Source: a virus
Length of the DNA: 33,143 bases
IMG/VR virus record: IMGVR_UViG_3300050821_010836
Span: 1-33,143 of that record
Strand: one strand, 5' to 3'
Of the stretch, positions 13,402 to 22,601 are shown in pieces. How positions within the stretch are numbered: position 1 is the first letter of the stretch; each line of letters starts with the position of its first letter. The position numbers and the translations under genes are program-made. Under the pieces are notes generated by a model. The model had not been told where the DNA came from and searched no databases. It saw only the letters and a program-made list of their open reading frames with translations.

Positions 13402-13779
13402 CTATATCCCTTGAGCGGTTACACTTAAACTAGTAGTGCCTGTAGCACCTGAGATTACGCACCGGAAAAGATCGCCCTTAACCATGTTCTCTAAAGTAAC
13501 ATTGCCATCAGCAGTAAAAGCAAACACAGATCCAGTAGTAGCATTAATAATCGGCACGAAATATCCCACATCTCCGCTCTCCAGAATAGGTACTCCAGTT
13601 TGGAATATGACGCTGGCACCCCCCCATGTTCCCCAGAACTTCAATGTCGCTCTTTGCATAGGAAAAACGAAACTATAAGCGGTCGAATTCCCGTCAGCAG
13701 TTTGATCCTGGAAGAGCACTAGATTAGTGGGACTAGTGCCAAATGCAGGATTGGCATAGTTAAAGTTAGATGTTGTCAT
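13402..13779 (-). CDS. Small beta-rich virion protein, unknown
   Basis: From the ATG at 13779 (AGGAG eight bases upstream) this is 125 residues. The start lies inside the last codons of the peptidase-like gene (14-bp overlap); a longer reading to 13815 would overlap further without a ribosome site. The protein is beta-rich with few charges (VLFQDQTADGNSTAYSFVFP; ATLKFWGTWGGASVIFQTG; FRCVISGATGTTSLSV), resembling small decoration or fibre-associated proteins. Its position between a peptidase-like gene and a spike suggests a virion role. Confidence 0.6.
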   Translation of the reverse strand: MTTSNFNYANPAFGTSPTNLVLFQDQTADGNSTAYSFVFPMQRATLKFWGTWGGASVIFQTGVPILESGDVGYFVPIINATTGSVFAFTADGNVTLENMVKGDLFRCVISGATGTTSLSVTAQGI

Positions 13780-14305
13780 CTCTGTAGCTCCTATAGATCT
13801 CTCTATCAATTTCACTTGGCAAATAAACTTCGAGTGGTGTAATTCCGCTTACATCTTGCAGATGGATACCGCCAGAGTGGTGAAATCCACAGGTATCATT
13901 TTCAATAAACAATTCATGTTCGGTACAAATATCTTCGAATAATTCTACTCTTGCATCACTATTTTGAATGTCTATTAGATGATCTCTATCAATCAATTTT
14001 ACATCAGCTGCTCTTCCCCAATTATGCCAACAAAATCCAGGCAGCGCGTTAGTTTGGTATTTGCTTTTAACTGTATGGGCGCACATCAAAACTGTGCTGA
14101 GAAAAGGACAATTTTCATTCTGCAATTTAGCTATCGCTTCATCTATTGCTCGATCCTGACGCGATTGTTTCCAGATTTCCGCATGAAGAAAAACATTCAC
14201 AAATCCGAGAATAGGCTGCACAACAATTCCTTTTTTCATGCATTCAGCACGCATGCTTAGGAATTTGTCTGAAAAAGCCACATTCAAAGCGTCAATAGAG
14301 AACAT
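13766..14305 (-). CDS. M15 peptidase-like protein (D-Ala-D-Ala carboxypeptidase fold)
   Basis: This is a 179-residue protein. The zinc-site block HNWGRAADVKL (H94, D101) matches the HxxGxAxD motif of the M15 family, and GGIHLQ (H148) matches the third zinc ligand region. Family enzymes cut peptidoglycan cross-link peptides. The residue three positions before H148, normally the catalytic Asp/Glu, is Gly145, and the usual early Arg of the substrate pocket is not evident, so activity is doubtful. It lies among tail genes, away from the lysis cassette, which fits a virion-associated wall-binding or wall-opening role at DNA entry. Confidence 0.7.
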   Translation of the reverse strand: MFSIDALNVAFSDKFLSMRAECMKKGIVVQPILGFVNVFLHAEIWKQSRQDRAIDEAIAKLQNENCPFLSTVLMCAHTVKSKYQTNALPGFCWHNWGRAADVKLIDRDHLIDIQNSDARVELFEDICTEHELFIENDTCGFHHSGGIHLQDVSGITPLEVYLPSEIDREIYRSYRDDNI

Positions 14306-14306
14306 T

Positions 14307-14669
14307 TTAGCTCAAAACAAAGTAGGAAACCGAAGATGTATCTGCACCTGAAGCCGAATGGATAACAAATCCAGTACCTGGAGTAATTACGTATCCAAGC
14401 GCATTTGGAGTCGCATTTGCTTCATTTAAGAAGATTTTGCTGGCTGCAGTGATCGCAGGAAGTGCAACAGTAGCAGTACCCGCTGCTAAAGTAACAGTTC
14501 CAACACCCAAAGTCACAGATCCGCCTAAAATCGTGCCCATAGTGGTATTCAACGGAGAATACTGGCTAGGAACATCATAATTAAAACGTTGGATAACAAT
14601 TAAATCTGAAGGCAAAATGGTTGTAACTCGGACACCCTCTGCCTCTAAAATACCTGATCTTAATCCCAT
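14307..14669 (-). CDS. Small beta-rich structural protein
   Basis: This is a 120-residue protein with GGGAG seven bases before the ATG. After a mixed N-terminus (LRSGILEAEGVRVTTILPSD) comes a Gly/Thr/Val strand-rich body (GGSVTLGVGTVTLAAGTATV) and a C-terminal domain reading SKIFLNEANATPNALGYVIT, GTGFVIHSASGADTSSVSY. That C-terminal pattern (GTxTV..., S-x-I-x-L, GFVIHSASGAD) is common in small phage virion proteins. It has its own promoter just upstream, so it begins the separately expressed tail-appendage unit. Confidence 0.65.
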   Translation of the reverse strand: MGLRSGILEAEGVRVTTILPSDLIVIQRFNYDVPSQYSPLNTTMGTILGGSVTLGVGTVTLAAGTATVALPAITAASKIFLNEANATPNALGYVITPGTGFVIHSASGADTSSVSYFVLS

Positions 14670-14695
14670 ATCATATCTCCCTGATGATTTTATAA

Positions 14696-14724
14696 ATTAT
14701 AGCAATTCTAGATTGCAATGTATA
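14696..14724 (-). promoter_or_regulatory. Promoter of the tail-appendage genes, with an ATTGCAAT box
   Basis: On the minus strand a perfect TATAAT (14701-14696) has a perfect ATTGCAAT palindrome (14712-14719) in the spacer, TTGCAA starting 11 bases before the -10 hexamer. The 17-base-spaced -35 would be TATACA, which is weak. The arrangement is the same as at the 28450-28478 promoter. Confidence 0.6.
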
Positions 14725-14743
14725 GCAACTTCGTAATCTGCGA

Positions 14744-16465
14744 TTACGATAATGATTCTATGAATCTCTGTACGTCATCTTTTTCTTCTTCTGGCTTTGT
14801 TTCGTCGTCGATAATGTCTCTCATGAATTTACTCGCATCATCATCTCCAGAGAATTTATGAGCTTCTTCAACACCTTCTTTGAACAACTTAACGTCTTCC
14901 TTTAACTCTGGATGCGTATGGCGAATATCCTTCAGAGTTTTTAGAATGAAAGATTTCTGTTGACCAACACCCTTAATTTTGGAGGCTTTATACAAACCAT
15001 CGATAAATTCAGGAATAGGAAGTAATCTAGGCGATACAGTGGCAAGATAATAACCACCTAATGCACCAGCTGGTCCGCCGACACCTGCACCGATTGCAGC
15101 TCCTCCCAGTTTATTGAGTGCTTTTCCAGGTCCTTCTCCGATATCCATTAGCTTCAAAAATTTTTCTTGCGAAGATTTGGGCAGTCCAGATAAAATCACT
15201 TTTTGAGCATTCTTTTCTAAACCCTTGAAATTCTTGATAAATGTTCTGAATCCAAAGTCGTTTTCTGCATTCTTGCCAAGCTCACTTATCATAGAACTGC
15301 TGAGAGTTTCTCTGTCAGCTTTATCTAGATGTTTCATTGCTACTTCAAATTTTTTGGCATCCACATTCTTCGCGTCAGACAGAACCTTCTTAAAGGCCCC
15401 TGTTCCAGATTCTTCTCCAATCAATGTATTGAAGATATCGCGATCTCTTTCACTGAGTTTTTTATAGAAATCATTGGCAACCCCAAGAGCATTATAAGCT
15501 TCTGGATTGGTTTTTTTCAGATTAGAGGAGATTTCATTATCCAATATGGAAGTGATATTTTTTATTCTCCCCTGCGCCTTGTTCCCTAGTTGGCCATGAG
15601 TGGTAACGAGATCCGAAAGCTCATCTTTGTACAATTTAGCTGTTTCGTATGGCAAATGGCCTTCATTCACGGCAATATCGTTACGGATATTCTCAAGTAA
15701 TTTTCCAGCAGGAGAATCTCTTAGTAGCTTTTCATGCCCAGCGGTTTTGCCTGCTAGCATAGATTCGATCGTTTCCCGCGTTTTGATTAGTGGGACAGCC
15801 GCATCATTATCAATCAGTTTTTCTGCCGCACCATAAAGTTTGTTTGATTCGCTATTCGCATAATCTCTGTACTTGGATGCACCCTTCTTTATGAGCTCGC
15901 CTGCTTCCTCGATAGGTTTAGCCTGTGATAACCTACCTTCCTTCTCCAGAAACTCGCCAGCGGTCTTTTCTGGACCTTTAGGAACTCTTGCATTGGCTAT
16001 ACGACCACCAAGCAACGCGCCGCCGATGGATCCCAGTGCAGGATTTTCTGGTAAAGCTTCTTCTCCTAGAGCAGACCCTGCTCCAGCAGTGGCAAGACCA
16101 GCTAGTTCGCGACCAGATTGTGGTAATAATCCGGGAATGGCTTTGCCCGCAACTTTATAAGGAATAGATCCTATTCCACCAGCAGCAAACTCAGCTGCAC
16201 CGGCTCCCAGTTTTTCACCCAATGTCTTAGGCTTATATTTATCTCCAGAAAGAGTATCGATAGCTTTTCTGACTTTTTCACTAGGGTATTCGAATTGCTC
16301 AACGGGTTCATTGATTTTTTCTCCGCGGAGTTTCTCCCCGACATATCGACCAGCTAAAGATCCGAGATTAGAAGCCAAGAAAGGCAAATTAGCGAGTCCT
16401 GCAGCACCTGTAGCAAGACTCCTACCAAGAATTCCAGCGGTACGTTTTGCAGAACTTTCAGCCAT
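14744..16465 (-). CDS. DNA ejection (internal virion) protein, P22 gp16-position
   Basis: This is 573 residues from the ATG at 16465, which has GGAGG six bases upstream; an adjacent ATG at 16468 is the alternative. It is Lys/Glu/Ala-rich and mostly helical, with glycine-zipper hydrophobic stretches near the N-terminus (GILGRSLATGAAGLANLPFL) and at about residue 460-485 (GGAAIGAGVGGPAGALGGYY). Amphipathic helical proteins with such patches in this gene position are the ejection proteins of P22-type phages, which leave the capsid with the DNA and cross the envelope. No lytic domain was recognised. The start overlaps the stop of the gene before it (TGATG). Confidence 0.65.
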   Translation of the reverse strand: MAESSAKRTAGILGRSLATGAAGLANLPFLASNLGSLAGRYVGEKLRGEKINEPVEQFEYPSEKVRKAIDTLSGDKYKPKTLGEKLGAGAAEFAAGGIGSIPYKVAGKAIPGLLPQSGRELAGLATAGAGSALGEEALPENPALGSIGGALLGGRIANARVPKGPEKTAGEFLEKEGRLSQAKPIEEAGELIKKGASKYRDYANSESNKLYGAAEKLIDNDAAVPLIKTRETIESMLAGKTAGHEKLLRDSPAGKLLENIRNDIAVNEGHLPYETAKLYKDELSDLVTTHGQLGNKAQGRIKNITSILDNEISSNLKKTNPEAYNALGVANDFYKKLSERDRDIFNTLIGEESGTGAFKKVLSDAKNVDAKKFEVAMKHLDKADRETLSSSMISELGKNAENDFGFRTFIKNFKGLEKNAQKVILSGLPKSSQEKFLKLMDIGEGPGKALNKLGGAAIGAGVGGPAGALGGYYLATVSPRLLPIPEFIDGLYKASKIKGVGQQKSFILKTLKDIRHTHPELKEDVKLFKEGVEEAHKFSGDDDASKFMRDIIDDETKPEEEKDDVQRFIESLS

Positions 16466-17481
16466 CATTCTCCTCCAGTCAAAGGATTGGCATCGACAAA
16501 CCCTTTCCAACGTTCTTGAAAGCCTTCAGTAGTGCCAAACTTCTTACGATAGGCTTTCTTCGCCGTTATCATCTTTTCCGCACGACTAAACTGTGCTTCC
16601 AATGATTTTAGTATGCTTTCATTACCAGCCTTACTTTTTCCCAGGCTAGGAATTTGTTTGAGTAAGAATTGCACGTCTTTATCAGATAACGCGCCTTTCA
16701 TTTGTTGGATTTTAGGAGCAATTAAATCAAATGATTTTGCAGAAAAATCTTCCGCTGCAGCTGTTCCTCCAACATCCCCTATTACAGATGTGGCAAGAGG
16801 AGCATATTTATAGGCAGTTTCAGCACCAGGACCTGTATAGGCAATCTTTTTTAGATCTTTACGCATGCCTTTCAAAGCACTTTTGGCTTCAGAGATCGAA
16901 TTCAGTTCTGCACTATCTTCTTCAGACTCTTTTGCTTCTCTTCCCATACGTTCTTGGGCCAACTTTGGATTCTCATATGGCTGCACATTTGCTTGGCCGC
17001 CAATTTCTCCTGGATTAAATTCTGCGAACCCTTGAGCGGCTTGACCTTGTATGGGATTTCCTAGGCCTGATCCTCCGCCACCGACGATTCTTCCCCCTTG
17101 TTTCCTGACAACTTCTCTTTCGCCCGTGACTGGATTAAAAAGTACACTTTCATTTATATCAGGCGTAATGCTTTTGAGAATTACAGAAGCCTCTTGCGGG
17201 GTGAAACCGAGGCGAGCGAATTCGCCAAACGCCTGCTGAGGATTATTAGGATCGATTCTGGACAATATTTCTGGCAGAGCCTGTTGCAATTCCATCTGTC
17301 TTTGGTCTTGCATTTGTTTATATTGCTGCTGCTGTTGATGACGACCCTGTTCTTGTTGCAATAATTGCAATTGCGCAGCATTGGCTAGATGATTACCCAC
17401 ACTAGTGCCGCCAGCACCACCGATCATATTTAGACCTGCAATAAAAGCAGGATTGCTCATTATTTGATTAAAATCAGCCAT
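16465..17481 (-). CDS. DNA ejection (internal virion) protein, second of three
   Basis: This is a 338-residue protein. Residues 37-68 are strongly glutamine-rich (LQLLQQEQGRHQQQQQYKQM), a glycine/glutamine-rich linker spans about 128-160, and the C-terminal half is helical and charged (ALKGMRKDLKKIAYTG; QMKGALSDKDVQFLLKQIPS). Its position between two other ejection-protein candidates and the helical, Gln-rich make-up fit the P22 gp20/gp7 role. The start overlaps the previous stop by one base. Homology at the sequence level was not checked. Confidence 0.6.
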   Translation of the reverse strand: MADFNQIMSNPAFIAGLNMIGGAGGTSVGNHLANAAQLQLLQQEQGRHQQQQQYKQMQDQRQMELQQALPEILSRIDPNNPQQAFGEFARLGFTPQEASVILKSITPDINESVLFNPVTGEREVVRKQGGRIVGGGGSGLGNPIQGQAAQGFAEFNPGEIGGQANVQPYENPKLAQERMGREAKESEEDSAELNSISEAKSALKGMRKDLKKIAYTGPGAETAYKYAPLATSVIGDVGGTAAAEDFSAKSFDLIAPKIQQMKGALSDKDVQFLLKQIPSLGKSKAGNESILKSLEAQFSRAEKMITAKKAYRKKFGTTEGFQERWKGFVDANPLTGGE

Positions 17482-18632
17482 TATCTATACCCAAATGTAG
17501 GATTGAACCCTCTATTTCCCCGACTTATTCCACCATATCCACCATATCCGCTACCAAATCCAGCCGGAAGCTGAGGAGGTTGCTGATAGTTAGTTTGTAA
17601 TCCTATAGATCCTGCTACAGGGGCTGAACTTTGGCCTCCAAACGCATTTGTGAACATAGAACCAATGTCTCCGAAAGATTTATTGCCAGCCAAACCGCCG
17701 AGTGACGTTGCTATTCCGGCTAACTGGTCTGCGAAATTGGGTTTCGTAGGAGGCTGATACCATTGCTGACTCATTGAAGTTGGACTTTCCCCAGGAATCA
17801 GACCAAGCATCTGTCCAAATCTAGCTGTTCTGTTTTGCGGCAAAGCAGCCTGCAGTTGAGGCTGAAGAGCATTGAGATATTGCTGGCCATGCTCCTGGAT
17901 CGCACCTCCGGTTGTCAATAAATCCCCGAGACCTTGTCTTCGGAGTCCCAATGCATTTTGGAAGGCGTTTGCTTGTGCTTCCTGTTCTAACTCACCATAA
18001 TTTCTCTCAAGTGCCCCACGTTGAGTGGCGAGCGCCGAGCCGTGCTGATATCCTAGATTTCCTGCTCCAGAGCCAGTCAGTGCATTTTCTAGCACTTGAC
18101 GTTCTCTTTGGTTTCTCTCCAAAGTAGGATTCAATACATATTTATTATATAGATCCATATAAGGTCTGAGTTGGCTTTCCAAGCCAGGGGCATTTGCTGA
18201 TTCACCGATCTGATTAAAAGCTCTCGTCTGAAATTCATGGAAAGGTTCTACCACACCCAGAGGCATAGCTCCGTTACCACCCGCAAATGGGCTTCCATTC
18301 TGGTTATAATATTGCTGAAGTTCCTGCAAACCTCTGGATGCATAGGGACCGGTAGCTGCTTGCCCCATCGGCCCAGCATTATAGGGGCCGGTTGATTGAG
18401 CCTGAATCTGAGGCAAATATTGCTCTAGATAAGCTTTCTGTAATTCTGGAGGTAATGTTTGGAATCCGCCTTTATTAGAGCCAGTAAGCTGAGCTTGCAT
18501 GGCGGGGGCTTTCTTGTTTCCGCCCAGAGCTCCACCTAGAACTGCACCAGCTGCCGCTCCACCTGGCCCACCAAGAAATGCTCCTCCAACAGTGGTAGCA
18601 ATGGGGAGTACCTTTTTAAAAAATCCGGCCAT
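17481..18632 (-). CDS. DNA ejection (internal virion) protein, first of three
   Basis: This is a 383-residue protein. The first 40 residues (AGFFKKVLPIATTVGGAFLG, GGAAAGAVLGGALGG) form a glycine-zipper hydrophobic segment that could insert in membranes. The rest is Gln/Gly/Pro/Tyr-rich, with a helical middle (YVLNPTLERNQRERQVLENA; ERNYGELEQEAQANAFQNAL) and a Gly/Tyr-rich, probably disordered C-terminus (GFGSGYGGYGGISRGNRG). This organisation is typical of P22-like gp7/gp20 injection proteins. It is a tight operon member, sharing one base with the next gene. Confidence 0.65.
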   Translation of the reverse strand: MAGFFKKVLPIATTVGGAFLGGPGGAAAGAVLGGALGGNKKAPAMQAQLTGSNKGGFQTLPPELQKAYLEQYLPQIQAQSTGPYNAGPMGQAATGPYASRGLQELQQYYNQNGSPFAGGNGAMPLGVVEPFHEFQTRAFNQIGESANAPGLESQLRPYMDLYNKYVLNPTLERNQRERQVLENALTGSGAGNLGYQHGSALATQRGALERNYGELEQEAQANAFQNALGLRRQGLGDLLTTGGAIQEHGQQYLNALQPQLQAALPQNRTARFGQMLGLIPGESPTSMSQQWYQPPTKPNFADQLAGIATSLGGLAGNKSFGDIGSMFTNAFGGQSSAPVAGSIGLQTNYQQPPQLPAGFGSGYGGYGGISRGNRGFNPTFGYR

Positions 18633-18641
18633 TATATTCTC

Positions 18642-18920
18642 CTAAAATGTGCTCCAGGGAGATCTAACCCAGTTGAGAACACCAGCATTATTTATCAGTG
18701 TATACTGATAGTTGATATCTCTCACTATATCATAAAGTCGATCTGGCGTCTCGATATCAGTGCTACTTGAAGGTGCATTTCTATCCGTTCTAAGTCTGCC
18801 CTGAAGAAACGTACTTGGTAGGCTTATTTCTAAAGCATTGATCTGATCTTCAGTGCGCCGGAGTCGCTCTTCAGCAATGGATCCGCCAGTTACAGCATTT
18901 TGTTCAGTAAATCTGGACAT
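18642..18920 (-). CDS. Small tail-associated protein, unknown
   Basis: This is a 92-residue protein. The N-terminal half is charged and helical (IAEERLRRTEDQINALEISL) and the rest is mixed, ending in a hydrophobic/aromatic stretch (INYQYTLINNAGVLNWVRSP). In P22 the genes between gp10 and the ejection proteins are the tail needle (gp26) and gp14. This protein is much too short for a needle, so gp14-like or an assembly factor is possible. It sits two bases after the gp10-like stop. Confidence 0.55.
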   Translation of the reverse strand: MSRFTEQNAVTGGSIAEERLRRTEDQINALEISLPSTFLQGRLRTDRNAPSSSTDIETPDRLYDIVRDINYQYTLINNAGVLNWVRSPWSTF

Positions 18921-18922
18921 AA

Positions 18923-21709
18923 TTACCTCGTGGACGACTCTTTGACTTCTTCATAGCAATTACCCATCAAAAAGTTGCCGCCGATGACATTACTTTCAAA
19001 ATAATATTGGCGCTGTCTTCCAACTTTCATTATGTCGACTTTCTGGGTCGTAGGTAGCAAAGTATACATTCCTTGGAAACTTGGGTTCTCATTTATTGAG
19101 ATAGGAGCCTGTGCATATAGTTTCACATTGACACCTAGTGACATCTCACCTGATTGTTTAATATCTGGGTATAAGCTATAGATAATCATAGTATTATCTC
19201 CATCTTGTATTTGAGCATAACAAGTCGTAGCATAAGAAAGCATGGGAGCAGATTGATCCTCTTGCGGCTCTGTTTTCGGATTAAATGCAGGATTATAATC
19301 ATCCACGCCGACTTCATGTTGGAATAATCTATCCGAGACGGAGTAAGTAAGCATAACATTAGGTCCACCAGAATCTATCACCCGACTAGTGCTATAAACT
19401 CCAGAAACATCAGTAGCAACTTGCTGGAAAGTCCCAGTAATATACCTAACTGTCGATGTTGTATTGACTGCATAGGCTGGTATTCCACCAATTCCAGCAG
19501 CACCAGTAATTTGAAGAGTATCTCCTATATTTACTGTTGTAAGACCAGAATTTATACCAATGATTGATGTACCAATAGTGATATGGCTTCCACCACCTGT
19601 CCCAGATGAGGTCGCAGCCGATCCAGCAGTGAAGGTAATACCCTGAAGGGGAGCATCTCCATAATTACCAACTCCATATAAACCTGAGCCATACCCAATT
19701 GAAGTGGTACTTGAGGTTATTGTCCTAACCCCATTGATATTACTTGCTAATATTCCATTTGTATCCGTCGCACCACTAATGAATACCGTATCTCCCGGTT
19801 CAAGGAACACATCAAGATTGACTTCTGCAGTGACTGTATCTGAAGTGTTCACAGTTGTCAGAGGATTAGCGCCAAGGGTATAAAAGAAAGTACTCAAGGA
19901 ATTTGGGATAGGAATAGTATTCACAATCTGGCTTTGAATCATCAAGGGCTGAGCATTGACATTCGTTGGTTCTTCTGCTGCTGTTCTCGGCATTGTACCA
20001 ATAGACCAATGACTCTCTTTGTAATTATAGATCACATAATTATTTGGATCTATATCTTGTCCTGAGGGATAAAAGAACCAGACCTCACTAAACTCTACAT
20101 TGGCAAATACAAAGCATTTCCAACTCTGACTCCAGTTTATGTTATCGTAAACATAGCGTTTAACGGTATTATTAGGTAAAACATTGACTGTATATCCATC
20201 GAATACATAAAAATCTCCCTGTCCCATCCAAAATACTGCATCCTCAATCTCTGCACGTGCTTTTGGCCCTACAATACCGTCTGTAGTAAAAAGCTTCCTA
20301 ACAAGCCAGATATTGGGTTTATTGATGAATTGGAAGTTGTAAACCTCACTTGATGTGAAGATCAAATCATGATTTCTAGCTGACGCTTGGCTAATAAACG
20401 GCCCAGATTGCTCTAATATAGTCGTATAAGCATACGTACTTGGTAGTATATCCCATTGGTCGTAGCCATTGCTTGGGAATGCACCAGTAGGGTTTGCCTG
20501 ATCACTGGAATAGAATTGATTTAATATGGCATAAGATTGCCCAAAAGCAGCTACCATGCATCCTACTAGGCATACTGAATTATTAGATACATAAAGCCAT
20601 CTAACCCCAGTAGGTATTGGTTGAGATCCAACAGCTGTGATGAGTACAGGCGCTACAGTTATATCAAAGTTCATCCAAATATATACATTTGGAGAAGCAT
20701 CGGGGCCGTCCCCTGGCGTCAAAACGAGATTAGATCCATATTTGTCCATTGACCAGATGCGAGGGTAAGCAACTACATCTGTGTTATTAAATATCTTAGA
20801 GTCACCATATGCTCCTGCACCATACTGACCTCCTCCATAGCCATAACCAAGTGATACGTTTGCATTTCCAGCAGCAATTTGCGTTTGCAAAGTTGTCGAT
20901 GATCCGCCTGCCGCAGTAACTAATGATGTTGCCACTGTTCCTGTCTGGATAGTAAAAACATCTTCGCTGACAATATTGGTAACAAGTTGCTCTATGTTGA
21001 TCGCAGCAGCTAAAATATTAGCAACATCTGTCGATCCTTGAATTTTGATACGGTCACCTTGAGGTAGTCCAAATGCAGGATAATTTACATAAAGATAACC
21101 TGCAGCCCAAGTCATGGTTAGAGCAAAATACCCAGTGGAAGTGGCTGGAGTTCCTACATTGATCTGAATAGATGCATTATTTAGCGCATTAACTAAGAAA
21201 CTGCCATTTATAGACGAAGCAGGTATTCCAGCATATGTGCCACTGACACCACTTATAACGATCTCATCGAAATCCTGGAAATAGTTAGGTAATTCCAATG
21301 TCACAATCGGACTGTGAATAGTCGTCTGCATAGGGACAGTCACAGATGCATTATATTCCGTGCTAAATGAATTTGGAATTGGAATGGTTGTGGTATTTAA
21401 AGGCGTAATATTATAGAAATTCTGACCATTTTCAGGAACATACGCGTATAATCTTGTATGCGTTCCGATGATGGTTATAGGATCGCCATAAGCATCTCTG
21501 CATGAAAATATGTTTCTTGCAGCTCCTGTAATGCGTTCAGGTTCTTGAGAAAATATACGTTTCCACCCACCGATCTTCTTCAGTTTGGCTTCTTGAAACC
21601 TAATCTTATCACCATCAGCGAAAATAATAGTATCGAGGGGTGTCGAGTCTTCCGATGGATTGACCCCAGGTATGATCGGTAATTTGACGCGTTTTCCTAG
21701 GGTTGCCAT
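18923..21709 (-). CDS. P22 gp10-like packaged-DNA stabilisation protein, expanded
   Basis: This is a 928-residue protein, about twice the size of P22 gp10 (472). The N-terminus (DTIIFADGDKIRF; LKKIGGWKRIF; GTHTRLYAY) and the middle (YVSNNSVCLVGC; DILPSTYAYTT; VFWMGQGDFYVFDGY; WFFYPSGQ; YNYKESHWSIG) follow the gp10-type hub that closes the tail after packaging. Two extra beta-rich blocks interrupt it, at about 105-300 and 598-760. Each begins with TIPIPNS(F/L)ST, contains two related units (for example DEIVISGVSG...GIPASSING and DTVFISGATD...GILASNING), and carries a GYGxGxYGxGxYGD loop. The C-terminus is gp10-like again (YYFESNVIGGNFLMG). The inserts may project as extra surface domains. Confidence 0.8.
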   Translation of the reverse strand: MATLGKRVKLPIIPGVNPSEDSTPLDTIIFADGDKIRFQEAKLKKIGGWKRIFSQEPERITGAARNIFSCRDAYGDPITIIGTHTRLYAYVPENGQNFYNITPLNTTTIPIPNSFSTEYNASVTVPMQTTIHSPIVTLELPNYFQDFDEIVISGVSGTYAGIPASSINGSFLVNALNNASIQINVGTPATSTGYFALTMTWAAGYLYVNYPAFGLPQGDRIKIQGSTDVANILAAAINIEQLVTNIVSEDVFTIQTGTVATSLVTAAGGSSTTLQTQIAAGNANVSLGYGYGGGQYGAGAYGDSKIFNNTDVVAYPRIWSMDKYGSNLVLTPGDGPDASPNVYIWMNFDITVAPVLITAVGSQPIPTGVRWLYVSNNSVCLVGCMVAAFGQSYAILNQFYSSDQANPTGAFPSNGYDQWDILPSTYAYTTILEQSGPFISQASARNHDLIFTSSEVYNFQFINKPNIWLVRKLFTTDGIVGPKARAEIEDAVFWMGQGDFYVFDGYTVNVLPNNTVKRYVYDNINWSQSWKCFVFANVEFSEVWFFYPSGQDIDPNNYVIYNYKESHWSIGTMPRTAAEEPTNVNAQPLMIQSQIVNTIPIPNSLSTFFYTLGANPLTTVNTSDTVTAEVNLDVFLEPGDTVFISGATDTNGILASNINGVRTITSSTTSIGYGSGLYGVGNYGDAPLQGITFTAGSAATSSGTGGGSHITIGTSIIGINSGLTTVNIGDTLQITGAAGIGGIPAYAVNTTSTVRYITGTFQQVATDVSGVYSTSRVIDSGGPNVMLTYSVSDRLFQHEVGVDDYNPAFNPKTEPQEDQSAPMLSYATTCYAQIQDGDNTMIIYSLYPDIKQSGEMSLGVNVKLYAQAPISINENPSFQGMYTLLPTTQKVDIMKVGRQRQYYFESNVIGGNFLMGNCYEEVKESSTR

Positions 21710-21718
21710 TGCGACCTA

Positions 21719-22600
21719 TTATAGATATTCAATAATACGGATTATTCCAGGGGCTCCTGCCCCCGAAGCGGCCATAAATCCACCGCCTGCACCACCACTA
21801 CCATAACCATAGCCTGTTTTTCCTGCTACATTTTGAAGTGAACCGCCAGTGAGCTGACCAAATACAGGACTGCTTCCACCACAACCACTAAGAGGAGAAA
21901 TACTACCGAGTCCATCTCCTCCTGGGAGATTCACTAATCCACCAATAGCCACAGCTCCACCTATACCAGGAATACTATTAGAAGGATTACCTCCAGTCCC
22001 GCCATAAGCAGTCATTAGAGATCCAAAACTGGTGTTCTGTCCAATATTGCCGCTATTTGTAGGAGATACTCCTGCCCCACCAGCACCGATAGTGATTACT
22101 TGTGATGCGCCTATAGTCCCAGCATTCATTATAGACCAAAAATAGCTTCCTCCACCACCTCCTACGCATCCAGCAGCATTACCTGAAGAAGCCGATCCTG
22201 AACCTCCGCCAGCCACACCTTCAACAATGGCGTAGACCAATCCAGCGGACGGAGTGTAAGTCCCAGAACTAGTGAAGATTCTCACGTTAGGTATACCAGA
22301 AGTTCCAACGGGAAAGAATGCATGTGCGATAGGATCGATCGTCCCCATCTGCACCCATTGTGAGCCATCGTAAATATTGAAGATATAAGCGGAAGGATTC
22401 GTATTATTTATCCAAGTGGATCCTGCCGTCAGAATGGGAGATACAGGAGCTGTATTGCTTATATTATTAGTAAATGCCGACAACAACAGAGTGTCTTGAG
22501 AGGATATATTGCCATTAAGCTCGGTACCCCAAACATTCGCATCAACGGGAGAATTTGGTACCGGGAGTTGCCATCCAAAATTAGGAGTAGAAGTTGCCAT
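21719..22600 (-). CDS. Glycine-rich tail fibre/adhesin
   Basis: This is a 293-residue protein. The N-terminal 100 residues (FGWQLPVPNSPVDANVWGTE; LNGNISSQDTLL; GSTWINNTNPSAYIFNIYDG; WVQMG) are of the type that joins short fibres to the tail hub. Residues about 130-290 are strongly glycine-rich (VEGVAGGGSGSASSGNAAGC; GGGGGSYFW; GYGYGSGGAGGGFMAASGAG) ending PGIIRIIEYL. That matches the glycine-rich domain found in tail fibre tips and adhesins, where polyglycine helices display variable receptor-binding loops. Host recognition is the likely role. It lies between the gp4-like adaptor and the gp10-like hub. Confidence 0.75.
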   Translation of the reverse strand: MATSTPNFGWQLPVPNSPVDANVWGTELNGNISSQDTLLLSAFTNNISNTAPVSPILTAGSTWINNTNPSAYIFNIYDGSQWVQMGTIDPIAHAFFPVGTSGIPNVRIFTSSGTYTPSAGLVYAIVEGVAGGGSGSASSGNAAGCVGGGGGSYFWSIMNAGTIGASQVITIGAGGAGVSPTNSGNIGQNTSFGSLMTAYGGTGGNPSNSIPGIGGAVAIGGLVNLPGGDGLGSISPLSGCGGSSPVFGQLTGGSLQNVAGKTGYGYGSGGAGGGFMAASGAGAPGIIRIIEYL

Positions 22601-22601
22601 A

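Noticed and set aside
17364-17371. Perfect ATTGCAAT inside an ejection-protein gene
   Set aside because: It falls in the codons of a Gln/Leu-rich stretch with no promoter elements nearby, so it is treated as a chance match and not as an operator.
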